Assembly (NCBI GenBank): GCA_016721085.1
Contig: JADKJI010000028.1
Span: 1 to 64,000, forward strand
Length of the DNA stretch: 64,000 nt
Direction of reading: 5' to 3'
Origin: Chitinophagaceae bacterium
Lineage (GTDB): Bacteria > Bacteroidota > Bacteroidia > Chitinophagales > Chitinophagaceae
Shown: positions 19,258 to 30,433 of the stretch, one piece after another
Layout of the letters: the number at the start of each line of letters is the position of its first letter
Numbering within the stretch: the first letter of the stretch is position 1
Program-made: the position numbers and the translations under genes
The notes under the pieces: generated by a model
Database searches by the model: none
What the model saw: only the letters and a program-made list of their open reading frames with translations
Told to the model about the DNA's origin: nothing

Positions 19258-21136
19258 CTACCAACCTATTCCATAGTCCTCACCGTGATTTGAACTTCCA
19301 CCCCAGAAACTACCATGTTTCCAATCGAAGTATATGGCATTAATGGGACCACTACTCCTTTCTGTGAACGATAATATATATCCCATTTTCTTGAGTTCAT
19401 TTCTCACTTCTTCTTTTGTTGCCGATTGCAATAACAATTGCCCGGGTCGTGGTTTACGATCTTCACTCTTTGTACCACCCAGAGAAAGCCATAGTTGGTT
19501 GGAATTGATATTTGCTGCTTCTGTTGCCTGCTGCACCGTCATACCGAATTCAACCATATTCAGAAAGAACTGTAATAGGTTCTGGTCCTGTGTATCCCCA
19601 CCCTGAACGGCAAAACTAAGGAACGGCTTTCCTTCTTTCAATGCAAGGGAAGGAGTAAGCGTAACCCTTGGTCTTTTCCCAGGTTCCACCACATTAAAAG
19701 GATTGAGCGTTTCGTCGAGTACAAAGCTTTGCATTCGCTGACTCATTCCCACTCCGGTATGTCCAGCAATACAAGCTGGCAACCAACCGCCACTTGGAGT
19801 AATTGAAACCACCCATCCATCTTTATCAGCTGCTTCAACAGATGTAGTGCCCATCCAAAGTCGTTCCATATATTCCTTATCATTACTAGCTACAGAGGAG
19901 TCATGCGATGGAACAAAATTCCTGTTACCTCCACCCGGACTAAAGCCTCTTTGCTTTAAACATCGAGGTAAGGGTTACCGCTCTCGAATGGGTACGGATC
20001 GTCCCGGCCTATATTAGGATCATTTTTATCTGTAAGTATTTGCGATGCTCTTTGTTTTGCATATTCTTTACTCAACAATCCATTCATGGGTTCTTGAGGA
20101 GCTTTTGCAGGGTCGCCATAATAAAAATCGCGGTCAGCAAAAGCCATGCTCATAGCCTGATAAACAGTATGGATATATTTTGGAGAATTATACCCCATCG
20201 ATTTCAAATCGAAGTTTTCGAGGATATTCAACGATTGTAACAACATGGGACCTTGTGTCCACTGCTGCATCTTATAAACCTCTACTCCTTTATAATTAAC
20301 ATGAAGGGGTTCCTCTTCTACTGGGCGCCATTTAGCAAGGTCTTCCATAGTAATCAATCCGCCCTGTTCCTGGCAACCTCTTACAAATTCCTTTGCAATA
20401 TCTCCTTTATAGAATCTATCGTAAGCAGCCCATATAGCTTCTTTCCGGCTCTTTCCCTTTTTCAAGGCTTCCTGTTCAGTAGCTACCATTTTAGTGAGTG
20501 TCTCTAATAAATCTTTCTGAACAAAGATCTCTCCCGCTTCCGGCGCTTCTCTTTTACTTCCAGAATGTGGCAGGAAAACAGCTTTACTATATGGCCATTG
20601 GCTGATCATCTTCTTACCTCTTTCCATGCTGTTAGCTGTTTGTGCCTCTATTGGATAGCCAGCCGCAAGTTCCATAGCTGGCGCTAACACTTCTTTTAGA
20701 GATAAGGTTCCGTAGTTAGCTAACATATAACATATACCTCCTGGTGTACCAGGAGTGGTTGCTGCTAATGGACCATACTCAGGTGGAAAATTGTATCCTT
20801 TACTTTTAAAGAAATCAACTGTAGCACCAGTTGGAGCAACTCCCATTGCATTGATAGCAATAACCTTTTTGGTTTTTGGATTATAAATCAGAGCCTGTGT
20901 TTCACCACCCCAGCTCAAAACATCCCACATAGTGCAAGTAGCAGCCAACATAGCACAGGCTGCATCTACTGCATTCCCACCCTTCTGAAAACCATTGATC
21001 CGGCCGTTGCCGCCAATGGCTTACCTGTTATAGCCATCCAATTCTTTCCATGTAATGGAGGCTTCTGGGTTTGTTGGGCTATTGTAGTTGATGCTACAAG
21101 AAGAATAAGCAAAGTGAGAGATAGCAGTTGTTTCAT
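19258..21136 (-). CDS. ggt: Gamma-glutamyltransferase, frameshifted twice
   Basis: Ntn-hydrolase that cleaves gamma-glutamyl bonds, for example in glutathione-like thiols and gamma-glutamyl peptides; exported. From ATG at 21136, MKQLLSLTLLILLVASTTIAQ is a signal peptide. A missing T at 20988-20991 restores MVFQKGGNAVDAACAM, and a second at 19958-19960 restores PYLDVLKQRGFSPGG. The self-cleavage site is in MGTTSVEAADKDGWVVS, where Thr starts the small subunit; GHTGVGMSQRMQSF and SLALKEGKPFLSFAVQGGDTQDQ are the conserved small-subunit segments. Intact pieces: 19956-20951 and 19258-19869. Total about 626 residues, normal for the family. Confidence 0.9.
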
Positions 21137-21147
21137 TGTTTTTTATT

Positions 21148-21384
21148 TGCTTGATGCGAAATGCTAGAGGCTTGGGGCTTTGCCTAAAGCGGTTAGGGCC
21201 TGTTCTTCAGGCTGGAGGATAGTAGCGTCTCCGGACTAACAGATTCTCTAAGAGCACTGAACTTCGAAGAATTAGTAGATAGGCATAAAAACATTTCGCA
21301 TTATCAAATCCTATGAAAACCTAGATCCTCATTCATACAACTAAACTAAGCTTTAGGCTTTAGGCCTTAAGCCTTCGGCTTAAT
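21148..21384. repeat. Inverted repeat of GCTTTAGG words
   Basis: Left arm 21148-21210 (GATGCGAAATGCTAGAGGC...TTTGCCTAAAGCGG), right arm 21350-21384 (AGCTTTAGGCTTTAGGCC...). The right arm overlaps the last codons and stop of the protease gene at 21367. Confidence 0.65.
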
Positions 21385-24300
21385 TGCAGGCGTCGAATAT
21401 GCTGGCTTACTAACCTTCGGAGTTGGCTCCTTCTCCAACATCTTCAATACTTCCTGAACGGCTCTTTCCAATTGGAGGTCTCTGCCTTTTGAATTGGCAC
21501 CGGCTTCCTGGTGCTGTTCTATATCAGGTGCTACACCTTCGTTTTCTGCCACCCATTTTTTTGCAATAGGATCGAAAACGGCATTGTCGGGGGCTGTCAT
21601 GGCTCCACCATCAATAAAGGCATAATGAACAGACGATTTCACTAAACCACCCCAGGTGCGGGTTCCGATCAAAGGACCTACTTGCTGGTGACGGAATATC
21701 CAAGGGAAGAAATCACCTCCAGAACCAGCGAGTTCATTTATCAATAAGGCTTTGGGACCGAGTATACCCGCAGGTAATCTCATAGCTGCACCGTTTGGTA
21801 CTTCATTAGTAAGTGATGCACGAAGTCTTCTAACCATCAAGTCCACCATATAATCATCCAATAAACCTCCCCATTGAATCGTTCGTCTATCACGGCTCCT
21901 TCTTTATCTTGTTGCGCAAAATAGTAACGGTTGAAATTCACAAAACCTTCTCCACCAGTATTGGGAACCCAAACATAGCCGAGTCTTCCTTTCGATAGTG
22001 AATCTACCATACGACGATTGTTTTCCACCCAGGCTTGCTGACGCAATCCATTCTCATTTGAAACAGGTTTCACAATAATAGTCCATGATCCTTCAGTACC
22101 CGGCTTAGAATTAATCGTAAGAACTGTTTGCTTACCTGCAGTACCATCCAACCATTCCTGATAATCATCTGAAGCTAATAGCTCTCGACCATTAACGGCA
22201 ACAATATAATTACCCTCAGCTACTTTTAGTCCAGGCACATCCAAAGGAGCTTCCAATCCGGGATTCCAACTTTCGGTTGTATATATTCGTTGAATCTTCC
22301 AACGACCGCTTTCAGGAATCAGGTCGGCTCCCAGCATTCCAACTTTGGAATCGCCCACTTTTGGAAAATCTCCACCGAAAACGAAACTATGTCCAACAGA
22401 CAGCTCCCCATTCATCATATCCAATACATAGCTCAGATCAGCCCTGTGCTTGATATAAGGAATAAGTGGTGTATATCTTTCCCATACATCATTCCAATCG
22501 CGACCATGCATATTCGGGTCATAGAAATAATCCCTCATATAGCGCCAGGCTTCTTCAACAATCTGCTTCCACTCTTCCGACCTGTTCAATCGCATGGTAA
22601 GATCAACTGCAACAGCTCCTTCTCCGGGAGCAGGTGGTCTTGAGGTTGCTACAACCCTCCATTGTGGGCCAGAACGCAACAAAGCTTTTTCACCATTTGC
22701 TGAAACAGATACCATGGAAGCGCCTTTAGTAAAGTCTTCCATCTTATTTCCTTCCAGTACATATTTACTGATAACTGGACCGGCTCCGAGGAATACGGAT
22801 CCTTTTGGACCTGCAAACATATAATCGTAATAGGCTACTGGAACATTCAATACAAGTGTTCTTCTATCGAGCTGATCCAAATCTATTTTAACAAGGCTAT
22901 CTTTTTCAGCAGTTGCTGGCTTCTTCTGTTTTGTTGAATCGGGCTCTTCATCACTTTTCAAAACAAAAGGAGAAGCTTCCCCTTTACGAAGAACTACCAC
23001 ATAAGCGGCAAAGTTTGGCTTAGCTTGCATAGAGCTAGTGTTGGCCCATCCGGCACCTAATGCAATATTAGTGCTGGCAAGGAAATACAGGAATTTACCG
23101 CCTCTGTCCCAAACAGGACCTTGTGCATCAGCCATCGGATCACTCAAAGCATGTACTTTCTTTGTATCGAGCGACCAAACCATTATCCTATGCAGACTGT
23201 TCGATCCTGTTTTCGAGTAGGCCAGCCATTTAGAATCGGGTGACCAGGTAATACCCATTCCACCTCGCTCTATATTCATTCCTGCTACATCTGCAGTCTG
23301 TATTTTTCCTGTTGCAATTTCAAGTACTTTTATTCTCACATCATCATCTACAAAAGCAATAAATTTTGAATCGGGCGACCAGGTTGGTTCCCACCCTAGT
23401 TTTGATTCGCCAATGGAAATTTGTTTGCGGGCACCAGTTCCTTCCTGATCGGCAATGTGTAATGAATAGCCTTTACCACCAGCATCAGAAAACCAGGCAA
23501 TCTGTTTTCCATCGGGCGACCAGATCGGTTGTCTATCGGCAACACCAGAACTCTGTGTAATATTTCTGACATCACCATTTTCTACTGGTACAGTAAAAAT
23601 TTCACCACGAGCTTCCATGATGATGCGTTTTCCAGTAGCTGACAATGAAGCAGACTGCGCTCTATTGCTAACAGTTTCCCAAACTGGTTCGGCCCATGGG
23701 AAATCACCTGTTACATTAATAACTAATTGTTGTGTTTTTCCAGAAGGAATATCCATCAGATGCAGATAACCGTTCCATTCATAAACGAGATCGCTGCCAT
23801 TGGCATCCACCCATTTCACATCGGAGCCTTTCACTTTGGTGCGTTGTTGTAAAGAAGATGTCTTTGTATTAAAGCTCCAAACATTAGAGATCCAGTCGCG
23901 ATCGGATAAGAAGAAGATTTCATCACCCGCCCAAACCGGACGAAGTTCCATTGTTTTATCACTTGGAATATTCACTTCAGCTAAAGTAGCGAGATCAATT
24001 ATTTGAAGAGGGGTGTTTTGTCCTCCTCTGTAATTCCTCCATTCAACATCCCATCGGCTAACCCTGTCGATGGCCATTTTCTTTCCATCAGGAGAATATG
24101 AACCTGAAAAAGCAAAAGGACTTGGCAATAAAGTTGATGCCCCTCCATTTGCAGAAACTGTCCAAAGTCTGTTATAATCTGTGGGAGCTGTTTCCCTGGC
24201 GCAGGCGTAAAGGATTTTCTTTCCGTCAGGCGTCCACCCTCTTACTAAAGAAGCTTCTGAGTTCCATGTAAGTTGAGCGGGTGCACCACCATTTACTGAT

Positions 24301-24587
24301 ACAGTATATACCTGGGTACCACTGGCGCGATTGGAACTGAATGCGATTGTTTTTCCATCGGGAGAGAGATGAGGATTACTTTCAACAGCGGCAGTACTTG
24401 TAATGCGCCGGGCATCACCGCCTTTTTTATCTACTACCCAAATATCAGCGCCATATTCAAAAGCAATCAATTGCTGACTGATGCTGGGTTGTCTTAGTAA
24501 ACGAGTACCCTGACCAAGGGTTGAAAGATTTGAAATCAAAAACACTGCAACAAGTGCAGTAATAAGTTTGAGTTTTTTTGCAAGCAT
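21367..24587 (-). CDS. Tricorn-like S41 protease with beta-propeller, frameshifted
   Basis: About 1,073 residues. A signal peptide (MLAKKLKLITALVAVFLISNLSTLGQ) is followed by WD40-like/PD40 propeller repeats (several SPDGKxIAFxS and WSPDSKxxAF motifs, about residues 40-560), the Tricorn C1 core, a PDZ domain (DVPGLKVAEGNYIVAVNGREL) and the C2/S41 catalytic domain. One G is missing in the C4 run at 21869-21872: restoring it gives AVIDERFNGGGLLDDYMVD, joining 21837-24587 to 21367-21861. The nucleophile Ser is in NELAGSGGDFFPW. It would degrade peptides in the periplasm. The last residues AIKPKA and the stop fall inside a dispersed repeat. Confidence 0.92.
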
Positions 24588-25324
24588 GGAATAGAATTTG
24601 GGATTGGAGATAAAAGTAAGGCATTTGGGCGGGATGCGGGGAGCTGAATGCGAGAAGCGAGATGCTGGATGCTTGATGCTTGATGCCTAAGGCTGAAGGC
24701 TTAAAGCCTAGGGCTTAAATTGGGCTTCGGACTTTGGGGATTTGGTTGAATTTTATTGGGCCCCGGGGTGACCCGGGCGGGGTCATTAATATTCAACCCC
24801 TTCGGGGTTGGGGATACATTACTATTTAAAATATCTTTTGTGTTACTTCAATCCTACTTTACTTAATTACTTCAAACTTCCGACTCTTTCCCCCGGGCTA
24901 CGCCCGGGGATACGATGATTCAACCCCTTCGGGGTTGGGGATACATAACTTTTTAAATTCTGATTCTGTGTTACTTCATTTCATCATTAACCACTTACTT
25001 ACTCCATTCTTCTACTACCTTACTTCCTTACTTCCCACAATTGCTAGCCTCTCTTCTTTCAAAAACTTACTCCCGACTCCAGACTACTGACTTCCCTACT
25101 TGTATTTGTATTTCTCTTCGGACTAAAATTTCATCCTCTCCAAAATTCAAACGCCACGGACTAGAATTTCACGCTCGCCGAAATTCAAACGCTGCGGACT
25201 TCCGGACTTTCCATCTTCCGGACTTCGTAAGACTTTCACTCTCCCTTAACAAGCTTTCACAAATTCCGGCCGTCTATTTGTTTGATGCATAGAGGTATTA
25301 AATTCTATCATCAACTTTTTCACC
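24588..25324. repeat. Intergenic region with several repeat families
   Basis: 24640-24718 holds GATGCTTGATGCCTAAGG-type words. Two copies of AACCCCTTCGGGGTT followed by GGGGATACAT lie near 24800 and 24925, each next to a GC-rich hairpin of the CCCGGG...CCCGGG type (24763-24785 and 24891-24912). 25190-25240 holds GGACTTCCGGACTTTCC-type words. No gene was supported. Confidence 0.7.
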
Positions 25325-26587
25325 ATGAGGAATTCTACTTTTATAGCAATTGTAATAGCTGGGATACTTGGTGTTTCCAGTATTGCTACTGAATCGAAAG
25401 CGCAAAGGGTATCGGTGAACTTTTCTGTTTTCCAGAATGAATTAGGAAGGTATGGCCGTTGGACAAATCACCCAAGGTTTGGAGAGGTTTGGATTTATAA
25501 CGAACCTGGATTTCGTCCTTACTACAGTAATGGCAATTGGGATTATACAGAATATGGATGGGAATGGATCAGTGATTATGACTGGGGTTGGGCTCCTTTC
25601 CACTATGGTCGATGGGAAATGGATCCTTACTATGGTTGGATCTGGATTCCTGGTTATGAATGGGCCCCTGCCTGGGTTTCATGGAGTGAATATGGTGACT
25701 ACTATGGCTGGGCTCCTTTAGGATATGGATTATCTATTAATATCAGTATCGGTTCTATTCCATACGATAGATGGAACTTCTGTTCTCGTCCATATATAAA
25801 CCAACGTAGCTTCCGCGACTATTGTGTGCCATTCGCACAAAACAGGAATATCTACCGTAATGTTACAATCATCAATAACTATTACGGGGAAAGAAATGGC
25901 AGATATAGTGCTGGACCTCAAAGAAGAGATGCTGAAAGATATTTCGGACGCAATATTGAAACCCATCATTATGATCGTGAGAATCGTTACCAAAGAAGGG
26001 ATAATGACAACAGAAGAAGTACCCCTTATGTAAATAATGATAATAGGTACGACAACAGAAACGGCAACAGGAATAATGGAAATGGGTTTGGCAATGGTAA
26101 TGGTAACAATAACGGCAATAACAATGGTAATGGTCGTGGAAATGAAAACGGAAGGGGAAATGGTAATAATAATGGAAATGGGAACGGAAATGGTTATGAC
26201 AACAGAAACGGAAATGGCAATAATAATGGGAACGGCAATACCAACAGGCAGGAAAACAGAAACGGAAATGAATATGAAATCCGTAACAATGACCGAAGGA
26301 ACAGGGATTTAAATCCCCGCAACAATGAAAGCGAAAGACCTAACACCGGAACATTCCCTGGCAACAACCAGCGCAACGAGAATAATGTAAACAATGGCAA
26401 CCGTGGGAATGATAATCGTGGTAACGACAATAACAGAAACAATGGTCAGCGAATAGAAAGACCAGAAAATACCCGTAATCAGAGAGAGTATACTCCTCCA
26501 GCTCAGAACAGGAATGAAACCAGAAGAGAAAGTCCTGCAAGAGAGGAACGTGGTAATGGACAGGGAAGGTCTGGGAGGAGAGGGTAG
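25325..26587 (+). CDS. DUF6600 protein with long Asn/Gly/Arg-rich tail
   Basis: 420 residues. A signal peptide (MRNSTFIAIVIAGILGVSSI...) precedes a Trp/Tyr/Gly-rich DUF6600 region of tandem motifs (YGRWTNHPRFGEVWI, YGWEWISDYDWGWAPFHYGRW, YGWIWIPGYEWAPAWVSW, about residues 40-140). From about residue 190 the chain becomes low-complexity, dominated by Asn, Gly, Arg and Asp (NGNGNNNGNNNGNGRGNENG and similar), and is almost certainly disordered. DUF6600 proteins are envelope-associated and uncharacterised. The tail could vary in length between strains because its DNA is repetitive. Confidence 0.85.
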   Translation: MRNSTFIAIVIAGILGVSSIATESKAQRVSVNFSVFQNELGRYGRWTNHPRFGEVWIYNEPGFRPYYSNGNWDYTEYGWEWISDYDWGWAPFHYGRWEMDPYYGWIWIPGYEWAPAWVSWSEYGDYYGWAPLGYGLSINISIGSIPYDRWNFCSRPYINQRSFRDYCVPFAQNRNIYRNVTIINNYYGERNGRYSAGPQRRDAERYFGRNIETHHYDRENRYQRRDNDNRRSTPYVNNDNRYDNRNGNRNNGNGFGNGNGNNNGNNNGNGRGNENGRGNGNNNGNGNGNGYDNRNGNGNNNGNGNTNRQENRNGNEYEIRNNDRRNRDLNPRNNESERPNTGTFPGNNQRNENNVNNGNRGNDNRGNDNNRNNGQRIERPENTRNQREYTPPAQNRNETRRESPAREERGNGQGRSGRRG

Positions 26588-26595
26588 GTTGAGTC

Positions 26596-26786
26596 GGGAG
26601 GCAGAAGTAGGGAAGTTAGGAAGTAGGGTAGTAAGGAAGGAGAATACAATGGGTACTGTTCATAAAAATTTAAGGGGCTTTGAAATGATTTACTTCAATT
26701 CTAAGCCCCTTACTTTATTAAAATGATTCAACTTGTATTCTCCTTCCTTACTACCCTACTTCCTAACTTCCCTACTTTTGCTTCCC
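26596..26786. repeat. 54-bp-armed inverted repeat enclosing a terminator hairpin
   Basis: Arms 26596-26649 and 26733-26786 are reverse complements with about two mismatches and are built from GTAGGGAAG/TTAGGAAG words. The loop contains AAGGGGCTTTGAAATG...AATTCTAAGCCCCTT (about 26671-26712), a second nested hairpin. It separates the convergent DUF6600 and esterase genes and could act as a bidirectional terminator. Confidence 0.9.
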
Positions 26787-26805
26787 TACTTCTGCTTCCC
26801 TACTC

Positions 26806-28218
26806 TTAATTCCCTGCACTCTGATCTACCACCCAACTATCTGTTCTGAATGGACAAAGAGGTAATCCTTCTTTGGAGGCGATATTTCCAATGATGGTAT
26901 TTCCAAATCCATATCTTACGGCAACAGGTTCTTTCACTTGTTTGCTGGAAACAATTATTTTATCGTTCTCGATTTTTGCATCTGCGGCTACCCATACCTG
27001 ATCGGCACCGGCAATAAAGAATCCTGAAATGGATTTTCCAGTACTTACAAGTCCATTGGGGGCATTCGAAATCTGAAGTGAAATTTTTTCTTTCAACACT
27101 TGCATAGATGCATATTGTGGACTTTTATATGCAATGCCTGTCTTCTTATAGGTTTCTGCCAAAGCCCAATTAGCTAACCGCTCCCCTACAGGTTTTTTTC
27201 TTGAAGGATGAATATTTGAAACAGAATCTATCAAATCTGTAATCACCACCATACCTGTATTAGGGTGCGACATGGTTAGGGTTTGTTGCTCTTGTAATAA
27301 GGCCCCAACATTCTTATTGCCATAAGTAAAGGGTGCAATCTGAACGTAATAGAATGGGAACTGCTTATGCCAGGAATCCCTCCAACTATCAATCATTGTT
27401 GTGAAGAGTTGCTTATAGGTGCTATTGGTGTTTGTATTACTTTCCCCTTGATACCAAATAGCACCAGCAATTGTATAGTTAGTCAAAGGATAAATCATGG
27501 CATTAAACGCCTGCCCTGAACCAGTAGGCCACCAATCCACTTTATTCAATTGAGAGGCTGCTTGCTTCAATGGAATATCCATTTGAACCAGTTCCATAGG
27601 TGTCCATGTTTCAGCAGGCGTACCGCCCCAACTGGCATTCACTAATCCGATTGGAACATTTAAGTCTTTCTGCAATTTCTTTCCGAAAAAATAACCGACA
27701 GCACTAAAACCCTTGATCGTATTAGAATCGCAGATTGTCCACTGCGCTTTTACATCATCCTGTGGAGTATAAGATGCCGTTTTAGGTACATGGAAAAACC
27801 GGATATTAGGATTGAGTGCAGTGGGTAATTCATCTTTGATATCCTTAACCCCATTATAAAAACTCCATTCCATATTTGACTGTCCTGAACATACCCAAAC
27901 TTCTCCTATAAGAATATCTGAAAGCACAACTTTATTACGACTTTCGATGCTGATAGTGTAAGGACCGCCCGCTGAAGGTGTAGCAACCTTTAGCTTCCAT
28001 GTGGCCATATCAGTAGCCCTGGCCTGATATGTTTTCTGATTCCAGCTTGTGGTTACTTTTACTGTTTCAGAAGGACCCGCCCAACCCCAAAGGGATACAG
28101 AGTCGTTTTGTTGCAAAACCATACCCGATGATAAGATGGCAGGCAACCTAAGTTGTGAATAACTGCAAACTGCCATCAATAATGTCAAAATTGTCAGTAA
28201 GAATTTATTTTTTTTCAT
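26806..28218 (-). CDS. Sialate O-acetylesterase-type SGNH hydrolase
   Basis: 470 residues with a signal peptide (MKKNKFLLTILTLLMAVCSYS). Members remove O-acetyl groups from sialic acids or other sugars so that sialidases and hexosaminidases can act. The nucleophile block VCSGQSNMEW (Ser) is at about residue 114, WYQGESN is the block II/III equivalent, and the His-Asp partner is in DLIDSVSNIHPSRKKPVGERLA. An N-terminal jelly-roll segment (residues 25-100) precedes the hydrolase, as in other Bacteroidota homologues. All catalytic residues are present. Its start is divergent from the gene at 28415. Confidence 0.9.
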   Translation of the reverse strand: MKKNKFLLTILTLLMAVCSYSQLRLPAILSSGMVLQQNDSVSLWGWAGPSETVKVTTSWNQKTYQARATDMATWKLKVATPSAGGPYTISIESRNKVVLSDILIGEVWVCSGQSNMEWSFYNGVKDIKDELPTALNPNIRFFHVPKTASYTPQDDVKAQWTICDSNTIKGFSAVGYFFGKKLQKDLNVPIGLVNASWGGTPAETWTPMELVQMDIPLKQAASQLNKVDWWPTGSGQAFNAMIYPLTNYTIAGAIWYQGESNTNTNSTYKQLFTTMIDSWRDSWHKQFPFYYVQIAPFTYGNKNVGALLQEQQTLTMSHPNTGMVVITDLIDSVSNIHPSRKKPVGERLANWALAETYKKTGIAYKSPQYASMQVLKEKISLQISNAPNGLVSTGKSISGFFIAGADQVWVAADAKIENDKIIVSSKQVKEPVAVRYGFGNTIIGNIASKEGLPLCPFRTDSWVVDQSAGN

Positions 28219-28414
28219 ATTAGAATCAATTCAAAGCTAATATACATCTTTTGTCAATGTGCCCTACAGGCAAGGCTTACAGGGGAAAAATTATCACATT
28301 AGAATTCTGTTTCAAACCAATATGGAAGTTGTACAAGAAGTTTTCTTCATTTTAACTGACATTATGAAAATGTAGCACAGGAATTGTACATGAAAAGCAA
28401 AGGGGTACTTGACT

Positions 28415-28690
28415 ATGCAACTACAATTCCAAAAAAATATACAGTTCACAAAATTGATAAAGGCTGATGGCCGTCTTCGTGAATTCAACTTCAGGAAAAT
28501 GGGTGGCATCCAGGATGGATTATTCACACTGGATGTTAGTGACGAAAAAGGCAACCGACTAATGCTTCGTCTGCATAAAGAAGATGGCATCTGGAAAGTA
28601 ATGGAACCAGAGAATGTGCCTTTGTGGATACTGAGGAACGAAAAAATCTTTCACGACGTAATCGAGGAAGAACTGGCTTCCAATCCATAA
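28415..28690 (+). CDS. Small conserved-looking hypothetical protein
   Basis: 91 residues from ATG at 28415 (a TTG lies two codons upstream). A soluble alpha/beta protein with KADGRLREFNFRKMGG and SDEKGNRLMLRLHKEDGIWKV; the C-terminal half is helical and acidic. The shape is that of a small regulatory or binding protein, but the family is not recognised. Confidence 0.65.
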   Translation: MQLQFQKNIQFTKLIKADGRLREFNFRKMGGIQDGLFTLDVSDEKGNRLMLRLHKEDGIWKVMEPENVPLWILRNEKIFHDVIEEELASNP

Positions 28691-28716
28691 TTTTCGCCCT
28701 TCAATAGTAATGTTTT

Positions 28717-28740
28717 GCGCCCCTCTTTTGGGGCTTTTAT
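28717..28740 (+). terminator. Terminator after the 91-residue gene
   Basis: GCGCCCCTC-TTTT-GGGGC is followed by TTTTA, about 30 nt past the stop. Confidence 0.65.
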
Positions 28741-28880
28741 GCTTCCCCGCTACTAAGGCAAGTGGGTATTTTATTGATTTTATTCAAGTTTCACAACGGT
28801 TTTCCATGTATTTACGTCTAAGTATATATACTTATTAGGTCCATTTGCCGTTAAACCTTGTCCTTTATCCCCCTTTTACT

Positions 28881-30171
28881 ATGAGAAAGAGAGTTCTAAA
28901 AACGGCAGCCATCACCGGCCTGTTGCTTACCACAATCGGGAATGCATATTCCCAGGTTAATATCCTTGACTGGAGTAGTTCCTTTTCGCCTGCCTGGGCG
29001 CCTGGAAACACGTCTGGCACTGCATTGAATATTGGCGGTACTACGGTTAACTGTACTGTTGCCTTATCCTTTTCTGGGACGGGTAGCTTTACAGCCCCTT
29101 ACCCCAGAGTAAATGCCAATAATGCCCAGCCTGCCGATTTCCAGGTACAGAGCTCAGCAGATGCTTTGGAAATTGATCAGGATTTGGCCAACAAGACATC
29201 TTTTAGCCAGAGTTGTATATACTTTTTCAAAACCTGTTCAAAATGTACAGTTCGGTATTGCTGATATTGATTATCCCGGCCCAGGAACTCCATTTAATTA
29301 TATTGACAAGGTCACTATTACTGCTACCGGACCTAACGGATCTGTTATACCAGTAATAACAAAGTATAATGGATCTTCAGCAGTATTCTCCATAGCCTCG
29401 AATGTTTGCACCGCCAATTCCGGAGCAGGTGGCGCTAATGTTAGTAGTTTGGTTCAGGGAAGTCCCGCTCAAGATGGAACAGCCTTTGTTGACTTTGGAA
29501 CTGGCGCCATTACAAGTATCACAATCCAGTATGGAACAGTCAACAATGCTAACGTAAGAAACAATCCCAGATTACAAGCCATTTCTATCGGCAACCTAAC
29601 TTTTATTCCATTATCAGGTCTTCCAATTGCTTTTTCACAATTAGAAGCACAGCTTAAAGACAAAGAGGTTTCCCTGCAATGGCAAACATTAGCTTCGAAA
29701 GAAGAAGGTTTACTTTATGTTGAAAGAAGCCGTAATGGATTACAGTGGGAATCTGTACCCGGAGTTAATCCTTTCAGAATTATAGCAGATACAAAATATA
29801 GTACCATTGATGAGTCGCCTTTTCCTGTAGTAACTTTCTATCGTTTAAAACAAGTTTCAATTACCGGAGAAGAATTGTTTTCAAGGATAATCAGAGTTAA
29901 CACGACTCCTTCAGGAAATACATATATCAGAACTTATCCAAATCCATTCCGATCAACTTTTAACCTTGAAGTAAACTGGCCGGAAACTGAAAGAATATCG
30001 ATCAGAGTATTTTCTATGGCAGGACAAATAGTTCACCAGTCAACAGCCAGCATTCAAAAAGGATTCCAGGTTTTAACACTACCCGATTTTTCAAAACTAC
30101 CAAAAGGTGTATATAGCTTGCAGGTGACAGGAAATTCCATTTCTCAACTAAGCACTATAAACAAACAATAA
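28881..30171 (+). CDS. T9SS-secreted protein, frameshifted
   Basis: About 430 residues from ATG at 28881 (MRKRVLKTAAITGLLLTT, signal peptide). A one-base shift near 29211 joins KTSFSQ to VVYTFSKPVQNVQFGIADID; the intact pieces are 28881-29264 and 29210-30171. The first 200 residues are a beta-sandwich-like domain (DIDYPGPGTPFNYIDKVTITATGPNG...), followed by a fibronectin-like segment with LQWQTLASKEEGLLYVERS. The C-terminal sorting domain has YPNPFRSTFNLEV...VYSLQVTG. No catalytic motif. It should be exported by type IX secretion and left on the surface or released. Confidence 0.8.
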
Positions 30172-30187
30172 ACTACTTTGTACAAAT

Positions 30188-30220
30188 GAAAAAACGCCTC
30201 CATATCAGGAGGCATTTTTT
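30188..30220 (+). terminator. Terminator after the T9SS protein gene
   Basis: A hairpin of GCCTCC-ATATCA-GGAGGC is followed by ATTTTTT, 17 nt past the stop. Confidence 0.9.
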
Positions 30221-30433
30221 ATTATAGCAGATATTACAAATAGAATTTAAATAGTATTTGTAGTAGGGCATTTCAATTTAACTAAACAATAATCTTCATT
30301 TGCTTTTCCACAGCTTGTTGATAAGTAACTTTAGGAATGTAATGCTATGAATAATTATATTTGAAATGGATGGAATAGTTAGTGACCTTCCAAATGACAC
30401 TGTGCTATTTGTGAAATTAAAATCTGTAGCGTT

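Noticed and set aside
25325..26587. Diversity-generating retroelement target because of the variable Asn-rich tail
   Set aside because: Codon bias is ordinary repeats, there is no reverse transcriptase or template repeat nearby.
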